Assembly: GCF_900096895.1 (NCBI RefSeq)
Contig: NZ_FMYO01000014.1
Coordinates: forward strand, 1 to 56,411
Direction of reading: 5' to 3'
Source of the DNA: Acinetobacter kookii
Lineage (GTDB): Bacteria > Pseudomonadota > Gammaproteobacteria > Pseudomonadales > Moraxellaceae
DNA length: 56,411 nucleotides
Shown here: piece by piece, positions 48,589 to 56,411 of the stretch
Position numbering within the stretch: the stretch's first letter is position 1
Layout: each line of letters begins with the position of its first letter
Notes under the pieces: model-generated
What the model was told of the DNA's origin: nothing
What the model saw: only the letters and a program-made list of their open reading frames with translations
The model's database searches: none
Made by a program: the position numbers and the translations under genes

Positions 48589-49419
48589 CTAGAAAAATGA
48601 ATCAAACATATTAAACAAGGCACTTGCCGGTTCACGTGGCGGATGGACATAGATCACTTCACCCGCATGAGGAGGGGTACGGTTTTCAATACGGATGCGC
48701 GGCGGTCTATCCAAGCCTTCATGCAAAACTTTAATTTGTGACGTCCATAGGCGACCGGTACTTTCACTATAGAACAGGGGGAGTGCAGAAACCGGCACAT
48801 TCATCCGGTCAAAGCGTAACTGTTGATGGCTGGTATTATGAAATTCAATCGGGGTCACCGCGCGAAAGGCACGTGGCTTGAGCTGATGCAGTTCAGTACG
48901 GCCATCCACTGCTGTGGCATAGCAAATTTCGCCATGACGATGATTGGGCCCAAACCAGGTGTCTTTGGGCAGAATCACCGGAATGTCAAATAGCGGATCT
49001 TTTTGCCCTTCGACAAAACCGGCAATCCATAAAGGTGTACTGATATACAGCGTACCGCGCTGGCCAGCCGGAATATAAATCGGATCGACCGGTTTAATCA
49101 CCACCGAGCGATCAGCCAGACGCGGCATCAGCTGTAATTTATTTTGGGTAGACTTGAACATATAACGTTCAACTTTGAGTGGTTGCGGAAAAGCAAAATT
49201 CGGATCTTCAATCGCATTCCACTTCTGTTCATAGTCATACTGCACCTGTGGACGATGATATTCCAGGCGCCATTCCTGCAGACCACGGGTCAGACGAAAT
49301 AACAGTGAACCAAACTGCCAGGCTTTAGGCTGGTTCAATTCGAAGCTTTGTTCGCCCCACCATTTGATTAAATTGGGCTGCTCTGCATCTACCAGTTCAT
49401 CGTTTTTAGACAACGGCAT
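48589..49419 (-). CDS. Unknown soluble protein paired with MscS channel (possible DUF432)
   Basis: I do not recognise this 276-residue protein with confidence; the make-up (beta-rich, many aromatic and Pro residues, no signal peptide, no membrane helix) and its place directly before an mscS gene recall DUF432 proteins, but I cannot check. Visible stretches: WWGEQSFELNQPKAWQFG, VDPIYIPAGQRGTLYISTPLWI, and YVHPPREPASALFNMFDSFF at the end. The start has a good AAAGGAAAT ribosome binding site. The 8-bp gap to mscS argues for a linked role, perhaps gating or osmotic response. Confidence 0.72.
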   Translation of the reverse strand: MPLSKNDELVDAEQPNLIKWWGEQSFELNQPKAWQFGSLLFRLTRGLQEWRLEYHRPQVQYDYEQKWNAIEDPNFAFPQPLKVERYMFKSTQNKLQLMPRLADRSVVIKPVDPIYIPAGQRGTLYISTPLWIAGFVEGQKDPLFDIPVILPKDTWFGPNHRHGEICYATAVDGRTELHQLKPRAFRAVTPIEFHNTSHQQLRFDRMNVPVSALPLFYSESTGRLWTSQIKVLHEGLDRPPRIRIENRTPPHAGEVIYVHPPREPASALFNMFDSFF

Positions 49420-49513
49420 ATTTCCTTTATAGCTTAATCATGAAAAAACAGACTTCACGCTGTCTTATGCTTAGAGTACACTCAAATCAATTTATTCATC
49501 ATTATAAACTTTG

Positions 49514-51001
49514 ATGCAAGTACTTAAACAATTACAAATACCATATAGTTTTGCCAAACGACATGGCGTATTGCTGCGCTACGAGGGTAATCAGGCTTTT
49601 ATTGTGCGTCGTGAAAATACGCCGCTGCTGGCAATACAGGAAGCACGTCGCTATTTGGGGCATCCTGCACAGCACCAGTTATGTTCTGAGCAGGAGTTTC
49701 ACCAGTTGCTCAGTTCCAGTTTTGCGGGCGATACCGGTGAGTCGCAACAAGTGGCAGCCGGTCTGGAAGATCATCCGGATTTACTTAGCCTCGCAGATTC
49801 GGTGCCCGAAGCTGAAGATCTGATGGATCAGGAAGATGATGCTCCAATTGTCAGGCTGATCAATGCCTTACTGTCTGAAGCCATCCGCGTGGGTGCATCG
49901 GATATTCATATTGAATCCTTTGAGAAAAAACTGTCGGTGCGCTTGCGTGTCGATGGACAGCTGCGCGAAATCGTGCAGCCACGCCGTGAACTGGCCCCCC
50001 TGTTGGTCTCGCGAATCAAGGTTATGGCCAAACTGGATATTGCTGAAAAGCGTATTCCGCAAGACGGCCGTATTTCTTTAAGGTTGGCAGGACGTGAAGT
50101 GGATGTGCGTGTTTCGACCTTGCCGTCGTCGCATGGCGAGCGTGTGGTGATGCGTTTACTCGACAAGCAGGCTGGACGTCTGAATATGACCCATCTGGGT
50201 TTAATGCAGCCGGATTATGAACGTTTGACCCATCTGGTGCATCGTCCACATGGCATTATCTTGGTGACCGGGCCAACCGGTTCGGGTAAAACCACCACCT
50301 TATATGCAGCCTTATCTGACTTGAATGACGGCTCAAAAAATATCTTAACGGCTGAAGATCCGATTGAATATCAACTGGAAGGTATCGGACAAACGCAGGT
50401 CAACAGCAAAGTAGACATGACCTTTGCCCGCGCTTTAAAAGCCATGCTACGTCAGGACCCGGATGTGGTGATGGTCGGTGAGATTCGTGATCTGGAAACG
50501 GCTGAAATTGCCGTGCAGGCATCCTTAACCGGTCACTTGGTTTTATCTACATTACATACCAATACGGCAATTGGTGCGGTCACCCGTTTAAAAGATATGG
50601 GGATTGAACCGTTCTTGCTGGCCAGTTCTTTAATTGGCGTGATCGCTCAGCGTTTGGTGCGTACCTTATGCCCGCGCTGTGCAACTTGGCATGAGGCGGA
50701 TGCTTTTGAAAGCGAAATTTTTAAGCATTTACAAACAGACAATGCATTAAAATTACCGCAACCGAAAGGTTGTGATCACTGCTCGCATACCGGTTTTATG
50801 GGGCGAACTGCCATTTATGAAATTGTCCCGGTAGATGAACCGATGCGCCGTCTGATTCATGGCAATGCTGCCGAATATGAACTGGAAGCCTATGCACGTA
50901 AACAGTCCGGCTCAATCCGCGATGATGGCTTACGCAAAGTGCTGGCAGGGAAAACCACTTTAGAAGAAGTGCTGCGTGTGACCAATGAAGCCGCGGAGTG
51001 A
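49514..51001 (+). CDS. gspE: Type II secretion system ATPase GspE
   Basis: GspE is the hexameric cytoplasmic ATPase that powers the type II secretion pseudopilus. The 495-residue protein has an N-terminal GspE/PilB domain, N2 region ASDIHIESFEKKLSVRLRVDG, Walker A GPTGSGKTT (about 253), the Asp box and Walker B DVVMVGEIRDLETAE, a His box, and the zinc-binding pair CPRC (about 385) and CDHC (about 419). A TTG at 49511 directly precedes the ATG; the ribosome binding site is weak. No other gsp gene is adjacent; in Acinetobacter these genes are known to be scattered. The length favours GspE over PilB. Confidence 0.9.
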   Translation: MQVLKQLQIPYSFAKRHGVLLRYEGNQAFIVRRENTPLLAIQEARRYLGHPAQHQLCSEQEFHQLLSSSFAGDTGESQQVAAGLEDHPDLLSLADSVPEAEDLMDQEDDAPIVRLINALLSEAIRVGASDIHIESFEKKLSVRLRVDGQLREIVQPRRELAPLLVSRIKVMAKLDIAEKRIPQDGRISLRLAGREVDVRVSTLPSSHGERVVMRLLDKQAGRLNMTHLGLMQPDYERLTHLVHRPHGIILVTGPTGSGKTTTLYAALSDLNDGSKNILTAEDPIEYQLEGIGQTQVNSKVDMTFARALKAMLRQDPDVVMVGEIRDLETAEIAVQASLTGHLVLSTLHTNTAIGAVTRLKDMGIEPFLLASSLIGVIAQRLVRTLCPRCATWHEADAFESEIFKHLQTDNALKLPQPKGCDHCSHTGFMGRTAIYEIVPVDEPMRRLIHGNAAEYELEAYARKQSGSIRDDGLRKVLAGKTTLEEVLRVTNEAAE

Positions 51002-51115
51002 TTAGAAGGACTCTTCCTCGGCTTTGCTTTTTCCTCATTATTTATAAGAAAATTTACAACTAAGTTAAGTATGAATAAGGCTCAGGAGTGAATTCATATT
51101 TTAAAATATGCAAAG

Positions 51116-51721
51116 TCAGGAGATTCCTTTGTGCTGAAATTTGGCGCCTATAAAGAATCCAAGTTCTAATGCTCTGTATTCGGTAATTTCATAACCAACA
51201 TTTTGCTTCATTAACTCAAAAAATGCTTCAAAGGCTTTTTCATTTTTTAGCTTTTCGATAAGCTTTAAATACTCAATATAAACTTTGGGTTTTTCGAGTT
51301 TGTATTTATGTGGCTCTGAATTGTTTAGAAATCTAAAAACACGACTATCCCATATGGCATATTGCTCTGGGTTGATGAAATGCAATAGTTTTGATGTGCC
51401 GACCAAAGAATTATTAAAGGCTGTTTTTAAAGTGGTAAGTTGTTTCTCATCGATGAGCTCACCATTTTTTACATCATTCAATAGGGTGATGATTTCCTTT
51501 GAGTTTTGAAGATTTATTGTTTTGAGGGTCGTTGGCATCCAAGAATAAGTAAAGCTTATCCCGATAATCAAATTTTCCAGGTTTATAGATTTTAAATTTT
51601 TGAAGTAACTTAAAAAATAAGGATAAGAAAGGAAATAGCTTTCTTCAGTTGATTTAAAATTACGTGCAATATTGGTGAGCTGTATAAGAATGTCGTGATT
51701 TGATTTTCTAAGTGATTTCAT
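51116..51721 (-). CDS. AT-rich unknown protein with an OGG-like helical motif
   Basis: This protein of about 201 residues is rich in Lys, Asn, Ile, Leu and Phe, with AT-rich codons unlike the flanking gspE and ohr, which suggests transfer. The segment SLVGTSKLLHFINPEQYAIWDSRVFRFL resembles the part of 8-oxoguanine-glycosylase-fold proteins where a helix-turn-helix leads to an acidic residue (SK..HF..P....WD), a fold also found in some phage-defence loci. That match is from memory only. No partner genes flank it. A TTG at 51754 is in frame; I chose the ATG at 51721, without strong ribosome binding site evidence. Confidence 0.7.
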   Translation of the reverse strand: MKSLRKSNHDILIQLTNIARNFKSTEESYFLSYPYFLSYFKNLKSINLENLIIGISFTYSWMPTTLKTINLQNSKEIITLLNDVKNGELIDEKQLTTLKTAFNNSLVGTSKLLHFINPEQYAIWDSRVFRFLNNSEPHKYKLEKPKVYIEYLKLIEKLKNEKAFEAFFELMKQNVGYEITEYRALELGFFIGAKFQHKGIS

Positions 51722-51822
51722 TTTTAGATATGATTTAGACGTTGTTTGAGTCAATAAAAAGTTACATAGAGTGTACTAGAAGATCTCGGTCTTAAGGTCA
51801 ATTTAGAATATTTTTAAAAATT

Positions 51823-51861
51823 AAACCTACTCAAAAGGGGGGCCTGCTTTTAAGTAGGTTT
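51823..51861 (-). terminator. Terminator of ohr
   Basis: On the minus strand AAACCTACTT pairs with GAGTAGGTTT, extended by AAAAG with CTTTT, followed by AATTTTTAA. It lies just past the ohr stop. Confidence 0.7.
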
Positions 51862-51867
51862 CGAAAA

Positions 51868-52293
51868 TCAGACAATCACATTTCGGATTACATTAATATT
51901 GTTACGTGTTGCATTGGAATAAGGACAAACAATGTGCGCGGCATCCACCAGTTTTTGTGCTTCGGCCTGATCCATACCTTCTAAATGAATATTCAATGTC
52001 ACTTCGATACCGAAACCTGTTGGAATAGGACCAATGCCGACTTCACCTTCAATATAGGCATCTTTGCTGATATTGAATTTATCCCGGTTGGCGACAAATT
52101 TCATGGCACCTAAAAAACACGCTGAATAACCTGCGGCAAAAAGTTGTTCGGGATTGGTGCCGCCCCCCATTCCACCCATTTCTTTAGGCACGGCTAACTG
52201 GACATCCAGAATTCCGTCCGATGAGGTTGCATGTCCGTCACGCCCACCTGTAGCTTTCGCTTTTGCTGTATAGACTGCTTTTTCTAAGGCCAT
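51868..52293 (-). CDS. ohr: Organic hydroperoxide resistance protein (Ohr/OsmC family)
   Basis: Ohr reduces organic peroxides with two reactive cysteines, in the cytoplasm. The 141-residue protein carries C59 in GYSACFLGA and C123 in HIVCPYSNATRNN, plus R18 and E49 in the active-site positions of the Ohr subgroup. The N-terminal region ALEKAVYTAKAKATGGRDGHA is also Ohr-like. No MarR-type ohrR regulator is adjacent here, unlike in many genomes. Confidence 0.94.
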   Translation of the reverse strand: MALEKAVYTAKAKATGGRDGHATSSDGILDVQLAVPKEMGGMGGGTNPEQLFAAGYSACFLGAMKFVANRDKFNISKDAYIEGEVGIGPIPTGFGIEVTLNIHLEGMDQAEAQKLVDAAHIVCPYSNATRNNINVIRNVIV

Positions 52294-52413
52294 TTTTTTA
52301 TCCCTACATTTTTGTTGAAGCTGTTATGGTGTGGGATTTTGAATAAAGAATAAGCAGTGATTTTGTAATTTTATAGAAGTCCAGAGATGAAAATTCGATT
52401 TAAGGCAGGCAAA

Positions 52414-53238
52414 TTAGAAGTTGATAATTTTACGATGCTGAATTAAAGGCATTGACTCACGGATTTGGGTTTGTTCAGCTAAATCAAACGGCACGGTAAT
52501 TAAGCTTGCGCCTTCACTATGAACGATATCTAAAATTTGGCCGCGGCTATTGCTGGCAGCTGCATGTCCCCAAGTCTGACGTTTTTTACCGTGCCAGCCT
52601 TGTTGAGCCGCACCTAGAACCTGACATTGGCTATCCAGCGCGCGTGACTGAAGCAATAACTGCCAATGCATCTGGCCAGTCGTATAGGTAAATGCAGCAG
52701 GTGCAGTAAGTATATTTGCACCTTGATGGCGTAAAGTTAAAGCCAGTTCAGGAAAACGCAAGTCATAGCACACCATCAGACCAATATGGCCAAATGGGGT
52801 TTGGGCAACGACCACCTCGGTACCCGGCTCAAAGAATCGAGATTCCTGATATCCACCAACAGCATCACCCACTTGTACATCAAACAGGTGAATCTTGTCA
52901 TAACGTGCTTCAGTCCCTTCAGGGCTGATGCATAAACTGACGGTGCGTACACGGCCATCAGTAATGATGGAACCATCCGGGCGGAACGGGCAGGGAAGTG
53001 TCCCTGCCACAATCCAGATTTCATATTGATGTGCCAGTTTTTCCAGACGCTGCTGTAGGTTTTCGAACTGCGCTGCAGTCTCGCGTTGTTTTCCTGCGGC
53101 AAAACAAACAAAGTTTTCCGGGAAAACAATCAGCTCGGCTCCATCTGCTTTACTTTGTTGTATCAATGACTCGATCACGATGAAATTCGCTTCAATATCA
53201 TCCTGGGAATTCATTTGTACAACAGAGAGTAAAGTCAT
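52414..53238 (-). CDS. Carbon-nitrogen hydrolase (nitrilase superfamily, Nit1/YbeM-like)
   Basis: The 274-residue enzyme has the Glu-Lys-Cys triad of the family: E41 in VFPENFV, K115 in ARYDKIHLFDV and C157 in GLMVCYDLRFPE. The nearest characterised group hydrolyses deaminated glutathione as metabolite repair, which I consider the likely job. It starts 24 bp after the gigB stop, so it may be read together with gigA-gigB. Confidence 0.88.
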   Translation of the reverse strand: MTLLSVVQMNSQDDIEANFIVIESLIQQSKADGAELIVFPENFVCFAAGKQRETAAQFENLQQRLEKLAHQYEIWIVAGTLPCPFRPDGSIITDGRVRTVSLCISPEGTEARYDKIHLFDVQVGDAVGGYQESRFFEPGTEVVVAQTPFGHIGLMVCYDLRFPELALTLRHQGANILTAPAAFTYTTGQMHWQLLLQSRALDSQCQVLGAAQQGWHGKKRQTWGHAAASNSRGQILDIVHSEGASLITVPFDLAEQTQIRESMPLIQHRKIINF

Positions 53239-53262
53239 GGCGTGAGCTCTAAATCATCATTT

Positions 53263-53781
53263 TTATACGTTTTGTTGAGAGACCTGTTCTAGGCTCTCTT
53301 GTTCTTTTTGTAATTGTTTCACCAAAGGCTCAAACATGTTCTGGTTACTTTCATTTAACTTCATCAATGTTTTATGCGCATCTAGAACAGTGGTTAACAT
53401 GGCATTATGGGTAATGTGCTCTTCAATTAACTCGCGGGTACAAACTTTCGGGTCACCGCAGTAATTTAAAATCACAAAAACCTGTCCCAGACCCATGCTA
53501 TTGGCCAAGGTGGTAATATCAGGATTGGTAGATAACATGACGGCCTGAATTTGATGGATTTGCTTCAGCTTTAAACCCAGCTTGGCAAGCACACCCAAAA
53601 CCGTACTGTCAATAAATGTAGTTTGGGTTAAATCTACGATTGCCCCAACGACATTTGATTGCTGTTCAAGTTTACTAAGAAGTTTGTCTAGACTGATACA
53701 AGATTGAGCACGCACTTCGCCAATAAGCTTAAAAATATGCGTTCCATTCAAGCTTGCATATTCAACATGACCTGTTGACAT
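53263..53781 (-). CDS. gigB: STAS-domain anti-anti-sigma-like protein GigB
   Basis: This 172-residue protein has an N-terminal STAS domain (about 1-110), with the phosphorylation-loop pattern FIDSTVLGVLAKLG, and a C-terminal helical tail rich in Gln and Glu. A GTG at 53820 is in frame, but the ATG at 53781 (MSTGHVEYASL) gives a natural STAS start. In A. baumannii GigB is the partner of the phosphatase GigA and links to the nitrogen phosphotransferase pathway, antibiotic tolerance and virulence. The adjacent PP2C gene and mlaA support this call. It lies 113 bp behind gigA. Confidence 0.88.
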   Translation of the reverse strand: MSTGHVEYASLNGTHIFKLIGEVRAQSCISLDKLLSKLEQQSNVVGAIVDLTQTTFIDSTVLGVLAKLGLKLKQIHQIQAVMLSTNPDITTLANSMGLGQVFVILNYCGDPKVCTRELIEEHITHNAMLTTVLDAHKTLMKLNESNQNMFEPLVKQLQKEQESLEQVSQQNV

Positions 53782-53894
53782 ATAAATGCCATTTGCAGAG
53801 AAGGATATTAAAATTATCACATAGGGCCACTATAGACTCAAGTAGCCAACAGTCGTATATTGCTTAGTTGAAAGTTAACGTATTGATTATGTGA

Positions 53895-54863
53895 TTAATT
53901 CATTCGGCGTAAACTTAAGATGGCAATATCGTCTGCCACATGTTCCGGGGCCTGGAATGATTGATTTTGCAAATGAAAGACTAATTTTTCAAATTGTTCA
54001 TTGAGTCCGCCATCAAATGGTTCAAGTGCGCCATCTGAACAAATAATAAACCGGGCATGACGATTCAGTACGCATTCAAACTCTTCAACTTCCAGGTCTT
54101 CAGTGAGTCCCAAAGGGAAACTGCTGGTATTTAAAATTTTAGGCGGCTGATTGGGTTCAAAGATAATGGCGGGAGGATAATGCCCGGCACTTGACCAACG
54201 CAGTTGATGCGTTTCCAGGTTTAAAATTCCGGCAATCATGGTGATGTGTTTTTCAATATTTTCTTGCACCAGCATGCCATTGAGTTTTTTGACCAATTCA
54301 CGTGGTGTTTTAGAGCGCCCGTGAAAAGCCGCCATCCAGGAGGTGAGTAGACTGCTGGTCACGCCATGTCCGGAAACATCCGCCAGATAGAACATGATCT
54401 CTTTATCGCTGATTTTCCAGTAATCATACCAGTCACCAGACAGATAGGCAGAAGGTTGAAACAGGGTTTCAACTTTATAGTTCATCAATTCTATAGGGTT
54501 GGGAAGTAAGCGTTTTTGTAATTCTGCGGCTGAAGGGAGGTCGCGACTATCCTGATTGCGCTTGTACTGAGCATCAATTTTCAGTAAGGAATCTTCCGGA
54601 TCACGTGGCAGCTTGTTCCAGATCCAGCCGGCTAAAGCTCCAAGCTCCCAGGCTTGGGCTAAAGCTGTGCCTTCATTTTCAAAAGCCAGCACAATCGTGG
54701 GAAGTGACCACTGATGGATAAGATAGTCCTGTACATCAGCAATTGCCAGGATGGTTGGGTCATACAAATCAATATCGTCTATGTGAATCATTTGCACACC
54801 GGAAAGTGCGCTGAGTACCTGATCTAAATAAGGAATATTGCGAGTCGGTTGAATGAAATACAT
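53895..54863 (-). CDS. gigA: PP2C-type phosphatase GigA (RsbU-like)
   Basis: The 322-residue protein has an N-terminal domain of about 110 residues that looks like a degenerate receiver (IHIDDIDLYDPT, LAIADVQDY) and a C-terminal SpoIIE/RsbU-type PP2C phosphatase. Metal-binding residues are visible in SGDWYDYW, LADVSGHGVTSSLLTSW and IICSDGALEPFDGG, with DDIAILSLR at the end. GigA removes phosphate from GigB in A. baumannii and controls stress, antibiotic tolerance and virulence. The neighbouring gene is the matching STAS protein. Confidence 0.9.
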   Translation of the reverse strand: MYFIQPTRNIPYLDQVLSALSGVQMIHIDDIDLYDPTILAIADVQDYLIHQWSLPTIVLAFENEGTALAQAWELGALAGWIWNKLPRDPEDSLLKIDAQYKRNQDSRDLPSAAELQKRLLPNPIELMNYKVETLFQPSAYLSGDWYDYWKISDKEIMFYLADVSGHGVTSSLLTSWMAAFHGRSKTPRELVKKLNGMLVQENIEKHITMIAGILNLETHQLRWSSAGHYPPAIIFEPNQPPKILNTSSFPLGLTEDLEVEEFECVLNRHARFIICSDGALEPFDGGLNEQFEKLVFHLQNQSFQAPEHVADDIAILSLRRMN

Positions 54864-54960
54864 AAAGAAATTGTATGATCCTTAAATTGATAACATCGAG
54901 AGCTGTACTATAACAATCTAATGATCAGCAAAGGAAGATGCTGTGCTGATCATATTACTA

Positions 54961-55941
54961 TTAAATAAATGCGACTTGTGTGGTGTTTGCATAATCTTCA
55001 GAGGTTGCATCACTGGATTGATCAGGATTGTCCTGTTGATCCTGATCCTGATCCTGATCCTGATCCTGAGAGCTGTCTTGGTCATCTTCAATGAACAGGG
55101 TTTCAGGTTCCAGTCCTTTTTTTTCGGCAATTGAAAAGTTTTTACGCTGTAAATAAATATCGCGAATTGCAGAATATTTATCACCTTGTAACACATCTTC
55201 AATATCTAAAAGTTGCGAACGCGCATCAATACCGCGTAGCACTTGCTCACTCCAGTACAGTCCTTCACGATCTTCTAAAAGATACTTTTGGGGACGGGCC
55301 TGGCCATCGACAACCAGCCCCACAGTATCACGGAATGTACTTGGGCCAAACACAGGCAACACCAGATAAGGACCGGAAGGAATACCGTAATAACCCAGTG
55401 TCGTGCCAAAGTTTTCTTCTTCGGCAGATAAACCGATACGACGAGCAGGATCAGCAAAGCCTAAGGTGGTGAGGGTATTAATGGTAAAGCGTCCTAAAGA
55501 TTCTGCCGCACGAAGCGGACGGCCTTGAATCAGCTGGTTTACCACATTCCATGGTTCGCCTAAATTTTTACGAAACTGGCGATAAGAGCCACGCACTTCA
55601 GTTGGTACTTTTTCCTTATATTGAATGGCGAGAGGGCGGGCAACATTGCGATCCAATACTTCATTAAAAGCAAAGATCTGTCTGTTTAAAGGTTGTAAAG
55701 GATCCTTCTGGTTTTCAGGTTGAGTTGCATTGGCGTCTACTCTTAAGTCTTTAGCTTTAATATTTTTTAACTCTTTGAGTGCATCAAGACGGGAGGTTTG
55801 AGCTGTCTGAGTTTGTGATGTAGAAGAGTCTAGATCCGATGTAGTTTGAGATTCAGCAGACGGAACTAAATCTTGTGCAAATACAGGAGAAATTAACCCT
55901 AAAGATAAAAAGCTAGCCCAAATATAATGAAAGTGACGCAT
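54961..55941 (-). CDS. mlaA: MlaA (VacJ), outer-membrane lipid asymmetry protein
   Basis: MlaA lies in the outer membrane and removes misplaced phospholipids from the outer leaflet, passing them to MlaC. The 326-residue precursor has a signal sequence ending at PVFA-QD. The MlaA domain is clear: DPLQPLNRQIFAFNEVLD, GSYRQFRKNLGEPWNVVNQLIQG, GRFTINTLTTLGFADPA, GYYGIPSGPYLVLPVFGPS. No lipobox cysteine is seen, although the family name is lipoprotein. The C-terminal tail is acidic, with a (DQ)n run encoded by a 6-bp repeat. Confidence 0.93.
   Translation of the reverse strand: MRHFHYIWASFLSLGLISPVFAQDLVPSAESQTTSDLDSSTSQTQTAQTSRLDALKELKNIKAKDLRVDANATQPENQKDPLQPLNRQIFAFNEVLDRNVARPLAIQYKEKVPTEVRGSYRQFRKNLGEPWNVVNQLIQGRPLRAAESLGRFTINTLTTLGFADPARRIGLSAEEENFGTTLGYYGIPSGPYLVLPVFGPSTFRDTVGLVVDGQARPQKYLLEDREGLYWSEQVLRGIDARSQLLDIEDVLQGDKYSAIRDIYLQRKNFSIAEKKGLEPETLFIEDDQDSSQDQDQDQDQDQQDNPDQSSDATSEDYANTTQVAFI
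55038..55067. repeat. Hexanucleotide repeat, five GATCCT copies in mlaA
   Basis: Five perfect GATCCT units on the + strand (AGGATC on the coding strand) encode the Asp-Gln run in the C-terminal tail of MlaA. Copy changes would keep the frame and only alter tail length. Confidence 0.92.
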
Positions 55942-56113
55942 AAAAAATCCTAGAGCTCTATGAAGCCGGTACTTAAAGCTAAAAATACGTAATAAAATAT
56001 ATTAACAGGTCTCTGCATAGGCTTATTAAAACAAATTTGATCAAAATATGTAGGAAAAAAAAGATAAAATGATTAAAAAATATCCTGATGATGTGAAAAG
56101 TTAAAAAAGGGTG
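55942..56113. other. Upstream region between mlaA and the rRNA-type promoters
   Basis: AT-rich, no gene. The mlaA promoter (minus strand) is expected here; an AGGA ribosome binding site is visible just before its start. No terminator was found. Confidence 0.4.
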
Positions 56114-56141
56114 TTGCATTGGGTTGGAAATACTGTAGAAT
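56114..56141 (+). promoter_or_regulatory. Upstream rRNA-type promoter P1
   Basis: TTGCAT (56114-56119) and TAGAAT (56136-56141) are 16 bp apart, followed by GCACATCC. This pair sits upstream of a stronger promoter, as rRNA operons often show two. Confidence 0.55.
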
Positions 56142-56227
56142 GCACATCCATCGGCGGTGATGAAGATTAAAACTTCTGATAAAACAGTAACTTAGTTAAA
56201 ATTGATTGAGTTGGGTTTTTAGGAAGA

Positions 56228-56290
56228 AAGTTTAAAAATATTTTTCATTACTGGTTGACTTTCTGAAAAGAAAGCGTAATATAGCCGACC
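56228..56290 (+). promoter_or_regulatory. rRNA-type promoter P2 with UP element and GC-rich discriminator
   Basis: TTGACT (56255-56260) and TAATAT (56277-56282) are 16 bp apart. An A/T tract (AAAGTTTAAAAATATTTTTC) lies directly upstream as an UP element, and the discriminator AGCCGACC is GC-rich, as in stringently controlled rRNA promoters. Confidence 0.72.
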
Positions 56291-56411
56291 TAGCTTGCTG
56301 GTGACGAACCAGGAAGAAGATCATTAAGAGATTATGAAGAACAACTTGTGTGGATTTTTACTGGTTGATCGATCGAAATTATTTTCATTGATTGATGGTA
56401 GAAATTACTCG
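56291..56411 (+). other. Probable rRNA operon leader (cut by window end)
   Basis: The sequence after P2, with GAACAACTTGTGTGGATTTT and GGTTGATCGATCGAAATT, matches my memory of DNA found before 16S and in the spacer of Acinetobacter rRNA operons. No open frame is present. The 16S gene itself would begin beyond the right edge. Confidence 0.6.

Noticed and set aside
54921..54953. A 10-bp perfect hairpin (ATGATCAGCA with TGCTGATCAT) as a terminator between mlaA and gigA
   Set aside because: No U-run follows on the minus strand, so I do not call it a terminator; it may be a processing or Rho-linked 3' structure.

Overview
The window looks like a chromosomal segment of an Acinetobacter species (Gammaproteobacteria, Moraxellaceae). 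I infer this from the protein sequences and gene order, not from a database search. The supporting signs are a gigA-gigB pair beside mlaA, a lone type II secretion ATPase gene with no other secretion genes nearby, an AccA without the usual N-terminal segment, a short ackA-pta operon, and moderately AT-rich DNA. Nearly all genes are housekeeping genes. I see no prophage, insertion sequence, CRISPR array, tRNA or complete rRNA gene.

Layout, left to right. 1-9300: class I fumarase; an octanucleotide repeat array in front of a small methyltransferase; an AT-rich orphan gene; the acetate operon ackA-pta; a small membrane protein; proA. 9590-17800: an alpha/beta hydrolase joined to a PilZ-like tail, an LCM-like methyltransferase, nagZ, the periplasmic protease prc, and a membrane MHYT-GGDEF-EAL protein. 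17900-24260: prfC, two related DUF3298-like lipoproteins running into tatD, a Bax-inhibitor-1 family membrane protein, and fabI. 24400-29500: rhodanese-grxC-secB, then divergent rsgA and orn, tcdA and a tail-anchored unknown protein. 29600-36200: pheS-pheT-ihfA, an alanine-rich lipoprotein, rho with a long leader, and trxA. 36470-41610: ppx-accA-tilS-proC-yggT, a probable operon. 41840-51000: polA, a DUF2339 membrane protein, an operon of an unknown protein with a MscS channel, and gspE. 51100-56411: an AT-rich unknown gene, ohr, gigA-gigB-nitrilase, mlaA, and finally two tandem strong promoters plus a leader that probably drive an rRNA operon just beyond the right edge.

How the genes group: acetate overflow metabolism (ackA, pta) and fatty acid synthesis (accA, fabI); proline synthesis (proA, proC); translation and tRNA maturation (pheS, pheT, prfC, tilS, tcdA, rsgA); envelope upkeep (nagZ, prc, mlaA, secB, gspE, mscS); and stress or redox functions (trxA, grxC, ohr, gigA, gigB, ppx).

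The most unusual content is not protein-coding. A family of intergenic repeats lies directly against gene 3' ends at four places. Four of its sub-elements share fixed flanks around a hairpin whose sequence differs while its base pairing is kept. The other striking item is twelve perfect copies of an 8-bp unit just upstream of a methyltransferase promoter.
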